Of a DNA stretch of 64,000 nucleotides, positions 47,238-60,305 are shown piece after piece (positions within the stretch are counted from its first letter, which is position 1; the number at the start of each line of letters is the position of its first letter). The DNA is taken from the NCBI GenBank assembly GCA_029891385.1, contig CM057231.1:20553300-20617299 (forward strand), read 5' to 3'. Origin of the DNA: Erythroxylum novogranatense. Its lineage: Eukaryota; Streptophyta; Magnoliopsida; Malpighiales; Erythroxylaceae. The notes beneath the pieces were generated by a model. The model had not been told where the DNA came from, made no database searches, and saw only the letters and a list, made by a program, of their open reading frames with translations. The position numbers and the translations under genes were made by a program.

Positions 47238-47248
47238 ATATTTATATA
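47238..47248 (-). promoter_or_regulatory. TATA box of LARD LTR (left copy)
   Basis: Sense strand reads AAAGTATATAAATATC, about 545 nt into the LTR, a position similar to the gypsy-1 TATA box. Confidence 0.55.
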
Positions 47249-47789
47249 CTTTAGATAACCACTAATTAGATGCTTTAGTAGGCAAGTGACATGTGTCACT
47301 TGCCACTTGTCTTATTCTAAAACACTCTTAAGGTTCTTTCCAATTCCAATTCAATATCTAGTCCAATTCGTCTCCAAATTCCAATGGCTCAAAATCATAA
47401 ATCCCAAAATCATGTATCTAAATTTCCAGTGCCATTGGACAATCATTTTCAGTACTGAAAATCCAATCAATCAGCCACCTGTCAATTTTTTCCGGTCTGA
47501 AACTTTTACCCAAAAAATTCAAGAAAAATTCCTAAAATTTCACAAAAATGGAATACACACAAAAATCCACTCCAATTCATCTTTCAAACACAAATAACAC
47601 ATTTTTCACAATAAACACCTATGCCGGGAAATGTCATGAATGCATGTACAAACATGTGCATATACAAAAATTACAATTTATGCATATATGGGGGCCATAT
47701 AAGGCATGACCACGCCGAGATACGTTTACACACTCATAACCCGTCTCGAATTACCATTTTACCCTTCCTATCGGTGATGGGATGTTACA

Positions 47790-47805
47790 ATTCTTCCCTC
47801 CTAAT
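47790..47805 (-). promoter_or_regulatory. Polypurine tract of LARD
   Basis: Sense ATTAGGAGGGAAGAAT directly before TGTAACATCCC. Nearly the same as the gypsy-1 tract. Confidence 0.7.
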
Positions 47806-50800
47806 AAAAATTTCATCCGAAATTCATTTTTGATACTGAATAAGGTAGGGGTACTGTTACCTCCTACACTCAATCGTTTCCTATCAATTCTCTGTTTAGC
47901 TATCATTCTTCCTCACTTATACGTATTCAATTCTTTCCTTTCAGTTCCAAAACCACATATATCGAATGATAACATCATAATGCCTTAGTCTCATTTTTGC
48001 CCTCATTATATAAGGACCACTTTATCTCATAGTTAGCTTCCCTAAGTACCTTTATATCTTATCTAACTATACCTAGCATAGGTGATACACTCAAGGACAA
48101 GTAGTTCTCATCGGTATTAGTACACTGAACCTTCACATCTTTCCTCATATAGTCACAACTTCGATGTAATCCACTAAAATCCATTCATCTATCAAAACCA
48201 CTTTATTCTGATTTTCACTTCATTTCACTCACAATTTCACTCACTAACGATATCCCAAAGTTGTTCTAATTTTTACTCAGGGTCTCACCAAGATCATGAT
48301 GATTTTGCCTTGTAGTCACTTTGCACTATTCATTAATCTTATATGCTTAAGCTTTATGCCTATCCTTACTAGTCAAGACGACAAGGAAACCAAACATATA
48401 ATCACTTAGTTCGACATGCTTAGCCGCCAATTGCTCTTTTGAGGTACACTGACTAGGACCTCTCTTTATCCGGTAGGATACATACTTTATTCCATCAAAT
48501 TCCTCAAATCCACAATTTGGGTTTTCTTAATTCCTTTTTTGCGAAACTGATGTTACTTTTTCTATCACTAATAAGATTTCCCTTTTGCTTCATTTCTACC
48601 CGTCACTATACACTCTTTATTGTACTAAATTTAGTAATATGAATATCCACATATGTGGTACTCTGCTATGAAATATTTTATTCGATACAGTTGATTTGAC
48701 TATTAGCTTTATTAGGACAGGTCCCACTGTACAATCCTTTCAATTCTTCCCAGTTCCAATATTACCTTAATCTCTACTAATTTGTCTAGTCAGATGTATA
48801 TCTGATATGTTTCTGTCCACATCATGATTCCAAGCTTTCAAACCAACTACTATTTCAGGAAAATTTTTCAAGTCATGAATCTAAAGTTAACTCATGCAGC
48901 TATATTTCTCTCTAGGTATACAAAATCACCTTATACATTACAACCAATTCCCTTTTAATATCGATTGGGAACCTCTATTGTATATACTATAAATTCTCCA
49001 AATCTGAATGGCATAATGAACACTATAATTATTTTGTTTTCATTTAACACTTGCGTTGCTTACATATTTTTCCTCAAGTGTTCCAAATTTCATTTTCATT
49101 TGTCAATATGATCATAGTCACTCATTGATATTATGTTGCTTGGCTCACATTAACCTTTAATATCATAATCCTATCAGGGTATGGTTAACTCCAATAGATA
49201 TAACCTCAAACTCATTGTGTTTATAGTTAGTTATTGTAATTCCTTGAGTAACTAATTCCTCAATGCAGTAGTATGATTACATGCTACCATCAATTTTTCA
49301 TTGAACTTCCTTTTTCTCGACGGATTTCAGTAGTTCTATCACTTTCCCAATGATTATTCATTGACTTATGCTAATGTCTGTTCATTTATACCTGTTGCTC
49401 CACCCATTTCAATCTCTCTACAACCATAATTTCCCGTGTGAAAACCCCTTCATCAGAGATAATTTATGGTTCCCAAATAGATTTAAAACACAGCCTATGA
49501 TGTGGACCAAATTTCAAATCACATGAACAAGAATGTCTCCTCGAATTGTTGGATATTTTACATCAACAAAAATATATACACTCCCGATAGCCTTTTCTAA
49601 CTCTTATGCTTGAATCTTTGCTATGGAAATAACTTCAATATTCTCATTTTCATTTTTTTAACTTTTCCGAGAGACCTGTCATCTTATTTCAAAATTCCCT
49701 CCATTGCATCTTTCAATTCCTTTCTGAAGCAAATTCGATTGACTCAAGCGAGGGGCCTTGGCCCACTATGAAAGAATTACTTGCTTCCATTGTTGAATCG
49801 AGGGAAGAGCTTATGATCCCAACTACTGGTCATAGAAAGCTGTCTTCATTGGTCATAACTTAAATTACCTGGCTTTCTGACCCTATATTAGTGATTCTTG
49901 GTACAAACCTCAATATTTTCACTCACCTCTTATCCATGTCATTCTTAATACCTCAAGAAAAAACTCAATTACAACATTTCACAAGATCTTTAAAAGATCA
50001 ATTTTGTCTCATGACTTCTATGGTCAATGTATCCTCGATACTAAGGCTCAATAAATCATTAAGCAAATCCATTTACACTTACACCTTGGCTGATACCATT
50101 CAAAATTCTGACATTTTATTGAAAGATGTCTTTCTATCATATGTCTTTATATCATATAGCCACGTAATCAAATTCGCTACTGCTAATTACATTCCAATTA
50201 ACTTTAGATAACATTTCTATCGTTGTTCCTGTCCATAACTGGGGGTTACTATTTGATCATAGCAAAAACCTATTTTTGTAGGCCCATATTGTGGCCTGCA
50301 CTTTTACCTCACATTACACCACATATTGACAGCGATTCTGCGCCAGTTTTCCAGTATTTACCTCTTCTTCTTATGCAACACCCTATCATAATTATAGAAT
50401 TTACATTTTGAGTACATTCACTATACTCCTTTGCTTTATCATATTTTCCATAATTGCATACACCTATGTAACCCAAACTCAGGTGCATTTTATGCACTGA
50501 TAAGGCCATGTTTCTATTATTTCATCGTCTATATGTATATTCTCAATCTATTTCAAATTATTCACGCAAAAGCATCAAGAAGTGTCATGTCAATATCTCA
50601 TACATATTATTACGCCAAATCATAACTTTTATCCCACTTCAAATCCAAATCTATCCTTTCACAATCATAGAAAATTATTTCTTTTGACCGGGCTTGCACA
50701 CTTTATTCTCAAAACAATATCTTCATTTACGATACACTATATTCCATAATACACAAATCACCACAACTATAGTAAATCTTTATCTACCGTATCGAACCAA

Positions 50801-51360
50801 GTACTTTTTCTCATTTCCAATTATCTCCATTTTATCGAACATACAAGTCCAAATCATAACGATCTAGTCATCCCGAGCTTTTGATCTCTCATAGACATAT
50901 TCACATATTCTTAAGCTAAATCATAACTCCCATCACTTTTAATCAACTTTTTTTTTCATGTCCATATTTGACCTCTCCAGACTATCGCAAGTTTCGTTTT
51001 TCGTTTAACTCGATTTATACACTTTAAATCTCATTATTTATTTTGATATCACTTCTTTCTAAATCAGCCCAATGTATTCACATACAGATCACATTCAAGG
51101 GTTTTTAATCACATCACAATACGAATGACATTTTCCATTATTCCTTTCCCGTTTCCAGTTGCCCATAAACCTTCATTGGCTCATATTTTGACACATCACC
51201 ACTTTTCTCAGACTTCATCACTTAACACATGTTCATGCGTATGACCCATACCCATACGACTCAGACTAGGGATCAGTTGCGACGGTCTGCTATGATTTGA
51301 CTTTAATGTAGGTGACTTTACCCATGTTTCAGTAAATGCCCATAGAAGTTCGTACTTCTG

Positions 51361-51373
51361 GGCTCTGATACCA
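51361..51373 (-). promoter_or_regulatory. Primer-binding site of LARD (initiator Met tRNA type)
   Basis: Sense TGGTATCAGAGCC, exact match to the complement of the plant initiator Met tRNA 3' end, a few bases inside the right LTR. Confidence 0.88.
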
Positions 51374-51761
51374 CCTAAATGTAACACCCCACTCTTGCAT
51401 GACCCGAACCTGACATCGATGGTGATATCCAAGTCCGTGCCCTATGAGGGTGGCGTGCTACATCACTCAGTCAAAACTTAGTGTAATAATTTTTTTTGAA
51501 ACATACACATACTCTACATATTATACGGAAATCAATTTACAGAATTAATCATCAGTGAGTTCAATGACCACGAGGGCCCTTTTGTAAATACAATTTCATT
51601 TAGTTTGTTAACTTTACAACATGACCTAATCATTTTTACAAAAATTCAGAAAGTACAATTTTTACTAAAACCTAATGCAGACGCGAACTGATCCCGACCT
51701 CCTTTCTCACTCACAAGCGGTTGTTATACGCCTGTTGCCTAACAGGGTATTCTTCTGGATC

Positions 51762-52615
51762 CTGAAAAATAATTGCAAATTTTTGGGTGAGTTTTGTGAA
51801 CTCAGTGAGGAACCATCATCGATGGTTCACTCAATTCATGCAACCCATCGTTTCACATAACATACAGTTACATTGTTGCATATTTAATCACATTACACAA
51901 TTTCACGTGAACATTGACAATTTGATACATTTCATTGTCATCCATAATCAATTTAATTCATAAAACACCCATGCACAAGCCAATTGTTTCATAAATCATA
52001 TTCAGAAGTACCCCATGACTGGTACCACAAAAGCACAAGGCAGTTAGCCTTTCACTTAATCAAAGAAATTACAATTAGATGCAAATGACATGCGCATGTG
52101 CCACATTACCATTTTATTTCGGTGTTGTGACCGAGCACCTGAACTGTCCCAAAATGAGCGCGTTAATCGTTGATCCTGAGGCTCTGAAACTGTCCCAATA
52201 AGGGCACATTAATCGTTGAGCCATAGGCTCTGATTCACTGTGGAGCTCGAGGCCCAAATATAAATGTTGATCTTATAGCTCTCGGTGGCTGCTCTGGTCA
52301 CAACTGTCATTAACTGATCATGCATGGAATGCATATGTTGCAATTGAGCAATATCACATTACAATCAAACCAAAATTATCGCATTCAAACAATTGGTTCA
52401 CATTAAATTCACAGTCACAATTTTTCACATTGAAAACACGAAGGTCTCACATTCTCAGACAAATATCACTTCTATGTCATAATCTCCCAATACATCGGAC
52501 ACCTTCAGTCCGGAATCCAGGCATAAACAAACGCAAGAGCACCATTATTCTCCACAGTTTTACAAGTGTAAAATTATAAACAATTTATAATTGATAAACC
52601 ATCTAGGTTACTCAC
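51762..52615 (-). other. Putative intron in LARD LTR leader (right copy)
   Basis: Sense donor GCTATAG|GTGAGTAACC at 52615; acceptor ATTATTTTTCAG|GATCC at 51762; 854 nt. Hairpin AACCATC-ATC-GATGGTT (51811-51827) is perfect here. Confidence 0.4.
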
Positions 52616-53459
52616 CTATAGCTTCCGAGCTAATGCCTGGAAGTCTTGGCAATGTCTGTGGTTTGACGTTCCAAAAGCGTCTCTAAAACAGTCCAAATAT
52701 TCAAACATTACCAAATTGGCAATTAGAAATATTGAATAATGCACATGTAGCAATTTAAAATGTATACAATGCATGTTCGTGACATTCCCAGCACTATATC
52801 ACAATTTCCCATCACAAAGTATTCTTCTAAAAATTAGAAACCCATAGACACTAAAATCACTCAATTCGGATCTCTATAGGTCAAATTATGAATAAAAGAC
52901 GGACCAGAAAAATAATTACCCGGTCCTCTCACTTCGACCAAATTAATCCCCGTCAATTTCATCTCTAAAATTTCCAATTTCAAAAATAAATAAAATTAAA
53001 TATTTCACAAATCCGATGCCTCGATAATCAGGTCAATCGGATGTCGGACGGAAAAGATATTTCTAAAACATGTTCAAACCAACACACTTCATGTAACTTC
53101 ACTCTAGAAATTGAACATCTTAGGTGCTAAATTGAAGTCTTACCTCTTCATAAAATTTGTAGATCTATGTCTCTAGTTTAATTAGAAATAAGAATCAGAT
53201 CGATTGGAGCTCTATAGCTCAAGATATCTCCAAATTACTGAAGCATGTTCAGACTTTACCAACTGGTCTGCTCACTTAGATCCGATTGACCTTTCTCAGT
53301 TTGATCTTAAAAATCCTAAATTTGGTATGGAAAGATAGAGAAATATCTTAGGAACCCAACGCTTTAAAAATCAGGTCGATTGGAGGTCGGATGAAAAAGT
53401 TATACACAAAAGATTAAACAAAGGTCGGATTAGGAAGGAATAAGAGCAAAAATTAGAAA

Positions 53460-53608
53460 AACGGCGTCACACGCGGGCGAGACGCCCGCGGGTGTTGGGC
53501 GAGTGCCCGCTCGGCGCTCGCCCATGTGGGTGAGCGGGCACCTCGCTCGCTCGCCTGGGTGAGCGGTGCAATCGCTCGCTTGGGCGAGCGACTCTTGCTC
53601 TATCGCCA
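53460..53608. repeat. GC-rich GAGCG/CGCTC island in LARD LTR (right)
   Basis: Same island as 45262-45394 but longer, with extra CGCTCGCT and GGGCGAGCG words. The two LTRs differ more here than in the flanking DNA. Confidence 0.8.
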
Positions 53609-55455
53609 TGCAATTTTTTTTTCATTCATTTTCCAAAATAGGCAAAACCACCTATTAACCTTCCTTTCTTCCACACCACACGACTTTTAACAATCACATC
53701 CAAAAATCACAAATTAGATCTCATTGGAAAGATCTTGAAAAATCCTACAAGTTTCATGAAGAACTTGAAATTTAATAACACCTCTAAGGGTGTCAAAAAT
53801 GCACTCAAAGACACTGCCTAATCACACATTTACTACCACAGTGTAACACTTTTGCAAAAATCATAACTTTTCATCCCCTTAACCAAAAATTCCAAAATTT
53901 ATAACAATAAAAATAGTAAAACAAATGCTACATCTTTCATTAACAACTTAGAAGCCAATTCCATCTCTAACCAAATTAAATTCGCAAACAAATGTTCAGC
54001 CTACCCAATTTATTCTCAACAGAAACCCAATCTATCAAAATTCATAACTCCACATCCCCTTGGCGAAAAATTTCATACCATATAGAAATACAAAGCTTAG
54101 ACAATATAATACAATTCTCAAGAAGAACCTCACAGAAAATTCCAATTCAAACTAGGTCAAATCCTCTCGTTAATGTGGCTGTCCTGTTAAGGTTTATGAA
54201 ATCAACATGTAACCTAAACCAAAACAAAACTTTCCAAATTTATATCTTACCATCCTCACATCCAAAATTCATATAAAATACCTCATTAGAAAGCTAAAAC
54301 AATCGTCTACAACTTTCTAGAAGGTCACTTGAACCAATTTTACCCTTAACAGTCCCAAATAAATATCAGAATACAAAAAGCACAAAACCTATGCCCTTAG
54401 AGCATTTGCACACTAAAACACAATTTGTGCTGAATTACCACCTGAATATTATCAGACCTTAATTTGCAATCTACGCATCGAAAAATATCATACTCATTGG
54501 TGTTAGAAAGATAAAAAATAAATCTTCAAGTTTTAGAAATACCAATTTCACAAAATCTGTCTCCTTTATCTTAGAAAAATTCTCAAAATTTCAGGTCTTC
54601 AATAATGGAACCAAAATCTGGATACTATTCATCCAGTACACATATCTCAACTTCTAAGCAAAATTCAAAGCTCTTCAAGCCACAATTGGGTAGAAATTCC
54701 TTCGTACGAATTCTAGCCATACTTCTCAAGTTTAATTTAAGCTAAACCTCAACTCAATAGCACAACCATAACAAAAGTTATGACCAAAAATCTGAAACCT
54801 ACACAAAATAAATTTTCCGGATTCTCATATCTAACTCTACTCCTTTCATTCCAACATCATTCCTACATCAATAAGCATCCAATTTAGCCATAAAATCAGC
54901 CACAAATTTATCAATCCATTTACTTGAATGAGGAGTCACAAATTGGCAGCACACATACCAAAGTATTTTCCTTTCATATTCTCTCATCTAACATCATCAA
55001 CTTAAGCCCAAAACCCTTAATTCATATTTTCCATATACCATAACATTCATCCCCACACAAACATAGACTTCTACCCATACAAACTACACACAAACCTCAT
55101 GAAATTAATGCACCATAAAGCACAATTTTAACTACTAATGTAATTTAATGACAACAACATGGTATAGAACATATGTCTTACCAAAATAGACTTCCAAAAC
55201 TTCAAGTCTTCAATACACCATTAACACTCTAACTTCCTCACACCCTACACGAATTTCATCATCATAAAGGGGGTAAGGTTTTGACTAGGCTTTTACTGAA
55301 CACATGAAGAGCAAGAAATAAAAGATGAGTAACAAATACAAGGAGAAGAAGACTCACGAAGAAGGAGAAAGAGGAGAAGCCATGATTTGATGAAAGAGAA
55401 CAAATAGGATGAGCTTCTTAAGGGAGAGCATCGTGAATGACCCAAAGAAGCTAAG

Positions 55456-55466
55456 ATATTTATATA
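55456..55466 (-). promoter_or_regulatory. TATA box of LARD 5' LTR
   Basis: Sense TATATAAATAT, same as the left copy. Would drive leftward transcription of the element. Confidence 0.55.
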
Positions 55467-56006
55467 CTTTTGATAACCACTAATTAGATGCTTTAGTAGG
55501 CAAGTGACATGTGTCACTTGCCACTTGTCTTATTCTAAAACACTCTTAAGGTTCTTTCCAATTCCAATTCAATATCTAGTCCAATTCGTCTCCAAATTCC
55601 AATGGCTCAAAATCATAAATCCCAAAATCATGTATCTAAATTTTCTGTGCCATTGGACAGTCATTTTCAGTACTGAAAATCCATTCAATCAGCCACCTGT
55701 CAATTTTTTTCGATCCGGAACTTTTCTAGAAAAATTCTAGAAAAATTTCTAAAATTCTAACAAAATGGAATACACACAAAAATTCACTCCAATTCATCTT
55801 TCAAACACAAATAACACATTTTTCACAATAAACACCTATGCCGGAAAATGTCATGAATGCATGTACAAACATGTACATATACAAAAATTACAATTTATGC
55901 ATATATGGAGGCAATATAAGGCATGACCATGCCGAGATATGTTTACACACTCATAACCCGTCCCGAATTACCATTTTACCCTTCCCATCGGTGATGGGAT
56001 GTTACA

Positions 56007-56011
56007 AATTC
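56007..56011 (+). repeat. Target-site duplication AATTC, right of LARD
   Basis: Directly after GTTACA, matching 43170-43174. Confidence 0.9.
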
Positions 56012-56740
56012 TCTAGGTAGCAATCTAGTTTCTTCTTCATAAACCAATTTCTAGTTCTCTGTTTAAACCATGTATAGATATTGTTAGTGTACTTTATATC
56101 AATCAATCCTAAGTCTTTTGTAAGTGTTTGCAATTCATCAGATTTTAATTTGAAGAATATATTATTTCCTATCACTTCTCTAGAAGACAATACATAATTG
56201 AAATCTATAATGAAGGCATATGGGGTGAAGATGTTAGCTCCTAGGTTCCTTAAGCCCCTGTATAAGGTGTGCCTTTGAAATTCCAAGTTACAAGCATATA
56301 CAGTTGTAATGGTGATAGTAGTTTGGTCATAAATTTTGCTGAGCTAGTAATGAATTAGATGATCAGTATATAACCAACTATTTAAGTAAATATATGAGGG
56401 GATCAAAAGTGACAATGATTTAACCATCGAAGTGGTAATTATGATTACTTAGAATAATCTAACCCTTATTAAGAAACCAAAGGCATTTTTGGATACTCTC
56501 CTTTTTTATTTTGATTTCCACAAGACCAACAAAATGGTGCTTTTTAAGGCATAGAAAATCCTTAATAGCTAGTAGCTTATTATGGTAGTTTAAGCTTTTA
56601 CATTCTAAATTAAATTCTATATGAAAGGTATTACCTATTTTTTTCTTAAAATTCCTACAAAATCTAGGTTTACTTGGCCCACAATTAGTTGGGATAGGAG
56701 ACCCATTGTTGAGTTAGCATCCATGTCATTTTAAGTTACC
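56012..56740 (-). pseudogene. LINE-2 endonuclease part
   Basis: Reading leftward: LLAIKDFLCLKKHHFVGLVE near 56560-56500 (the N-P-x-K / VGLVET region of plant LINE endonucleases, decayed), then from 56286 GLRNLGANIFTPYAFIIDFN (the IGDFN-like catalytic word reads IIDFN), VLSSREVIGNN, DLGLIDIKYTNNIYTW and KKLDCYLEN. Stops are frequent upstream of 56286. The frame continues, after removal of the LARD, into the linker at 43169. Known role of the family: apurinic-type endonuclease that nicks target DNA. Confidence 0.82.
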
Positions 56741-57570
56741 TAATCACAATATCTAATTCATGATCCATTTAAGGGGGTTATTTAGGCTTAAGTTATTAGG
56801 TTAGTCAGAGCCCACATTCACCGAGGTCTCTTTCTTCTTCTCTTTCATTTAAAAGTGGATCAATTTCTCTACCATGTTTTAAGAGGAATCAGTTAGTTGA
56901 GGGGTTAGAGTGTTGGTTTACACCTTTGCAACCAATTTTGGTTGTACTTTTTAATTGTATAAAATTTGTTTTATTCAATAAAAGGCATTCTTTATCTTTA
57001 TGTATTTTTAATTATTTAATTATTAATCATAAAGATAAAATCTCTGGAATAATTATTATGCAATTAGAAATTATAAAGTGATTATAATAATGAGATTCAA
57101 ATTGCATTTTTGTATTAATCCTAAAATGTTCCTAATCACAGTTTCATCAAGACGGGATATTGATGAAATGGTTAGACTAGCACATATTTGTTTCTTTCTT
57201 ATGGAGAAAGTAATCGATCTCATAGATTAAAGTATAGAGATACTTAAACAAACTTGCGAGTGCTTATTAGAGAATAAATTCATTGAACAGACCCAATTAT
57301 GAGAATCTCGAATGGAATATTACTTGTGTGTCTATGGATTATCTCATTATGATGGTTGTATAATTGATCCTTAGGCTTGAGATTACCAAAGTTATCTCAT
57401 ATAAGAATTACTATGTTTTGATGCTACTTATGTTCTATTCTTGGAGTAGTACAATTTGGTAGTTATTGGATATAACATGAACTAAGTGGAGATAGTTGAG
57501 TGAATCAATAAAGAATTCGTTATCCTAAAGTAATTACGAAGAATGTTCTGCTGTTCTTGACTAGTAATGA
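56741..57570. other. Spacer between LINE-2 and copia-B
   Basis: May hold the decayed 5' part of LINE-2 up to about 56850. The rest is AT-rich with no coding signal. Copia-B starts at 57571, preceded by AATGA, which would be its left target duplication. Confidence 0.45.
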
Positions 57571-58460
57571 TGTTGGGAATCTCTAGCCAGAGTAAATCAA
57601 AATTTGGAAAGGTTGTTTTCAAATATCAATTACAAATCATTTACTAATTAGCAAGAACAAATATGATTGGATTATTTGGAGTAGACATGAATACCATGCT
57701 CTAATTCCAATTGGAACATTAGATGACGAAAGGATTTATTTATACAAGATAACCATACATAGATAGGTTAAGTCAAACCACTGTGACATTCCTAATATTT
57801 GGGTGGTCATGACATGTTGCTAGACGTCAATCATGATCTATGATTATAAATTGTTTAATTAGGGAATTAAGGATAAATTAAAAGGAGTTTTAATTTATAT
57901 GATTCTAATTATGGATTAGAATCATAATTTTTAATCATTGCCAACATATTAGGAACCTAATAGGTCACACATAAAAAGGTCTATAAAAGAGAAAGTAAAA
58001 TTTGAATTAAGTTGGACTTAATTGAGAAGTTTTAGAAATTTTAAGGGTCAATATGTGATATTTGATCTTATAAGGATTAATTAATAATTATAATTAAAGT
58101 TTGACTTCAGTTTTAATTTTAATAAAATCCAAGGATATGATAAATAAGATTTTTCATATAAAAGGAAAAATTAGAAAAATGGAGCTAGCATTTCTTACAA
58201 TTTTTCCTGTCAAATTCGATTTGAGTTTTTCTCTGAATAGATCTGTGGATACCTTTAGAGGCTGGATGATTGAACAACTCGTGGAATTGACAGTTTCGGA
58301 GAAACAAAAAATTGTATCGAGAAATCAGAACAGGTTCGTATAGCTTTGTCTATTTCTTGTTTTATGTTTCTAAATTTAATTCTATTAAAGTTGGTCCTAT
58401 GGAAAAATTTTAAATTCATTCTGCTACTCTTAGATTTGATCTTGCGTATTTTTTCCAACA
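57571..58460 (+). repeat. Copia-B 5' LTR
   Basis: 890 bp with terminal TGTTGG...CCAACA (perfect 6-bp inverted ends). The right end is confirmed by the PBS two bases further on. Confidence 0.82.
57982..57988 (+). promoter_or_regulatory. TATA box of copia-B LTR
   Basis: TATAAAA in GGTCTATAAAAGAGAAAG, about 410 nt into the LTR. Confidence 0.6.
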
Positions 58461-58461
58461 G

Positions 58462-58477
58462 TGGTATGAGAGCTAGG
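58462..58477 (+). promoter_or_regulatory. Primer-binding site of copia-B
   Basis: TGGTATGAGAGCTAGG, close to the initiator Met tRNA complement (TGGTATCAGAGC), one base after the LTR end. Confidence 0.8.
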
Positions 58478-60305
58478 TTTAATAGTTTTATTTTTGATTC
58501 ATAAACTTGGTTAAATTTTGATTTGGTTATAATATGCAAAAGTTACATATTTATAAGGTGAACCTGTTTTGTTTTTTGTTGGTGTTCTGAAAATATGTTT
58601 TGGAATGCTTCTGTGGTTCTACACGTTTACTGCATGTATAAGTGTTTTTTCTATGTACACTTATTTATTGTTCATGTTCTACGTGTTTAACAATTTTCTG
58701 GGAAAGATGTAATTTGGTTACATGGTTTTCTAGAGATATAAAATATTTATGGGCAATTCTGGAAATTTCTTTATTATGCCGAAAGTGTTTTCGATAATAA
58801 AAGGTGTAATTTGGTTATTTGAACTGGGTTATATTTGGACATTTTCTAGTTTTTTGGAAATTTGGAAAGAGGTTCCAACGTTTATGGGAATGTTTTTATT
58901 TGATCTTTGTTTTGCTTGTTTCTCCACTTGCGTGATGTTTCTTGGAACCCAAACGAAGAGTTGCATGCATGCGTTTTTGTTGTCTCTTCATTTGCATAAT
59001 TGATCAATAATATTCGTAACTGATGTTGGTCTTCTCAAGTCCTGTTTATATTCAATGCATAACGTTTGCTTTGAGTAATTAACAGAAAACAATTGAATGA
59101 AAGTCAAAGGTTTATGTTAATTTACTCAAGTTTTTATGTTCATTATATCAACCTTCTATTTACGTTTCGGTGCCCATTTTTATTCATTGCTTTTTATTCA
59201 AACTCGATGCTTCAATGAATGTTGTTATATGTTTGATTAATGAGTTTTTATTATACTTCATGTTTGATGAAGAACAGAACCACCGGAGGCAGTAGTAGCC
59301 ACCAGTGACTACACCGGTGGTTGGAGAACCACCATCGTTTCTCACTCTAGAGAGTCTTATCTCTCTAGAGTTTTATGTATATTTATAAGTATGTTATAAT
59401 TATACTAATAGGGTAGAGTGCCTTGAGATAGTCTAAAGGCAGAACTAGCAGAATAAATGTTATTATGGTTTTTTTATAAAAATAATAAATTATAGAGGAA
59501 GGTTGGAGATGATGGCACGCGCCGCCAGGAGACTGTGCATCTCCTGATCTTTGGTCCTGATGGCTAAGAGATAGTCTCCTGGCCAACCAACAAGCCTGCG
59601 TCTCCTAGCCTGTAGGCCTTGTTCTCTCTCTCTCTTTTTTTTTTAATTTAATTTTTCAAATGTTGATTGATTAAATTATTTAAAAAAATCTCAATTTATT
59701 TTTCATAATTAGATTATGTCAAATAAAATAATATAATGAGATTATATTATTTCGAATGAGATTTTATTTTTAGTTTAAATCCCTCATTAAAATATTAAGT
59801 ACATGTTTAGAACATGATTAATGCCTTACATTATTATAGGATTAAACCAGAGTTTTATTTATGGTAGGCTTGTTGAGTAAACTCAAGGCCATTTTAACTC
59901 AAACATGTTTAGTCTTATAACAATGGGTTTTACTTAACTAAATTTATATGATTTGGATGAGAAAACTCATGATCATATTTATTTAGAGGCAAGGTTTGGG
60001 ATATATTATTAGATATATTTTAACAAAGAGTTGTCTCCTAATAGATCAAGGAATCACATAGGATGTGATTGATAAAATGTTATCTACCTAATTTTAATTT
60101 AATTGGTTTGTTGAGCAAACTCAAGATCAATTAAATTAAAATGGGATCCTAGCCCACTAGGAAATTATGTGATAATTTCTCAAATTAATAGTGAGGGCTA
60201 TTAATTTGTTTAAATAGTGGGAGTAACCAAGTTTTTAAAAGTCCTTATTTATTTGGTTTTATGACATATACTAATTTATATTTTTTGACGAATCAGTTTT
60301 TGAAA
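58478..60305 (+). other. Copia-B untranslated leader
   Basis: 1.83 kb between PBS and gag start, T-rich, with a CT run and poly-T near 59624-59645. The open frame at 58749-59003 has no family resemblance and is probably chance. An unusually long leader for a copia element; another inserted sequence inside it is possible but no ends were found. Confidence 0.55.

Larger units (their letters stand above)
43175..47789 (-). repeat. LARD 3' LTR (left copy)
   Basis: Plus-strand ends TGTAACACCCC...GGGATGTTACA. Contains a sense TATA box near 47240, a GC-rich palindromic island (45262-45394) and an intron-like block (43557-44421). Confidence 0.9.
47790..51379 (-). other. LARD internal region, non-coding
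   Basis: 3,590 bp, AT-rich, very few G on the plus strand. No gag, RT, integrase or RNase H word could be read on either strand. The first ~60 bases next to the purine tract resemble the same position of gypsy-1 (CCTCCTAATAAAA...TTTC). It is either a decayed gag-pol or a true LARD core. Confidence 0.6.
43175..56006 (-). mobile_element. LARD-like LTR retrotransposon (long LTRs, no coding core)
   Basis: Direct LTRs 43175-47789 (4,615 bp) and 51380-56006 (4,627 bp) flank a 3,590-bp interior with a PBS at its right end and a purine tract at its left end, so it is oriented leftward. A 5-bp AATTC duplication flanks it. The interior has no frame above ~106 codons and no domain I recognise. LTRs of ~4.5 kb around a ~3.5 kb non-coding interior match the published definition of LARDs. 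It lies inside a LINE. Confidence 0.85.
51380..56006 (-). repeat. LARD 5' LTR (right copy)
   Basis: 4,627 bp. In the first 101 bp it differs from the left LTR at 9 positions by my count, all transitions, so this insertion looks older than gypsy-1. Confidence 0.9.

Noticed and set aside
58749..59003. 84-codon hydrophobic open frame
   Set aside because: Lies in a T-rich retrotransposon leader, no conserved motif; hydrophobicity is expected from T-rich codons.
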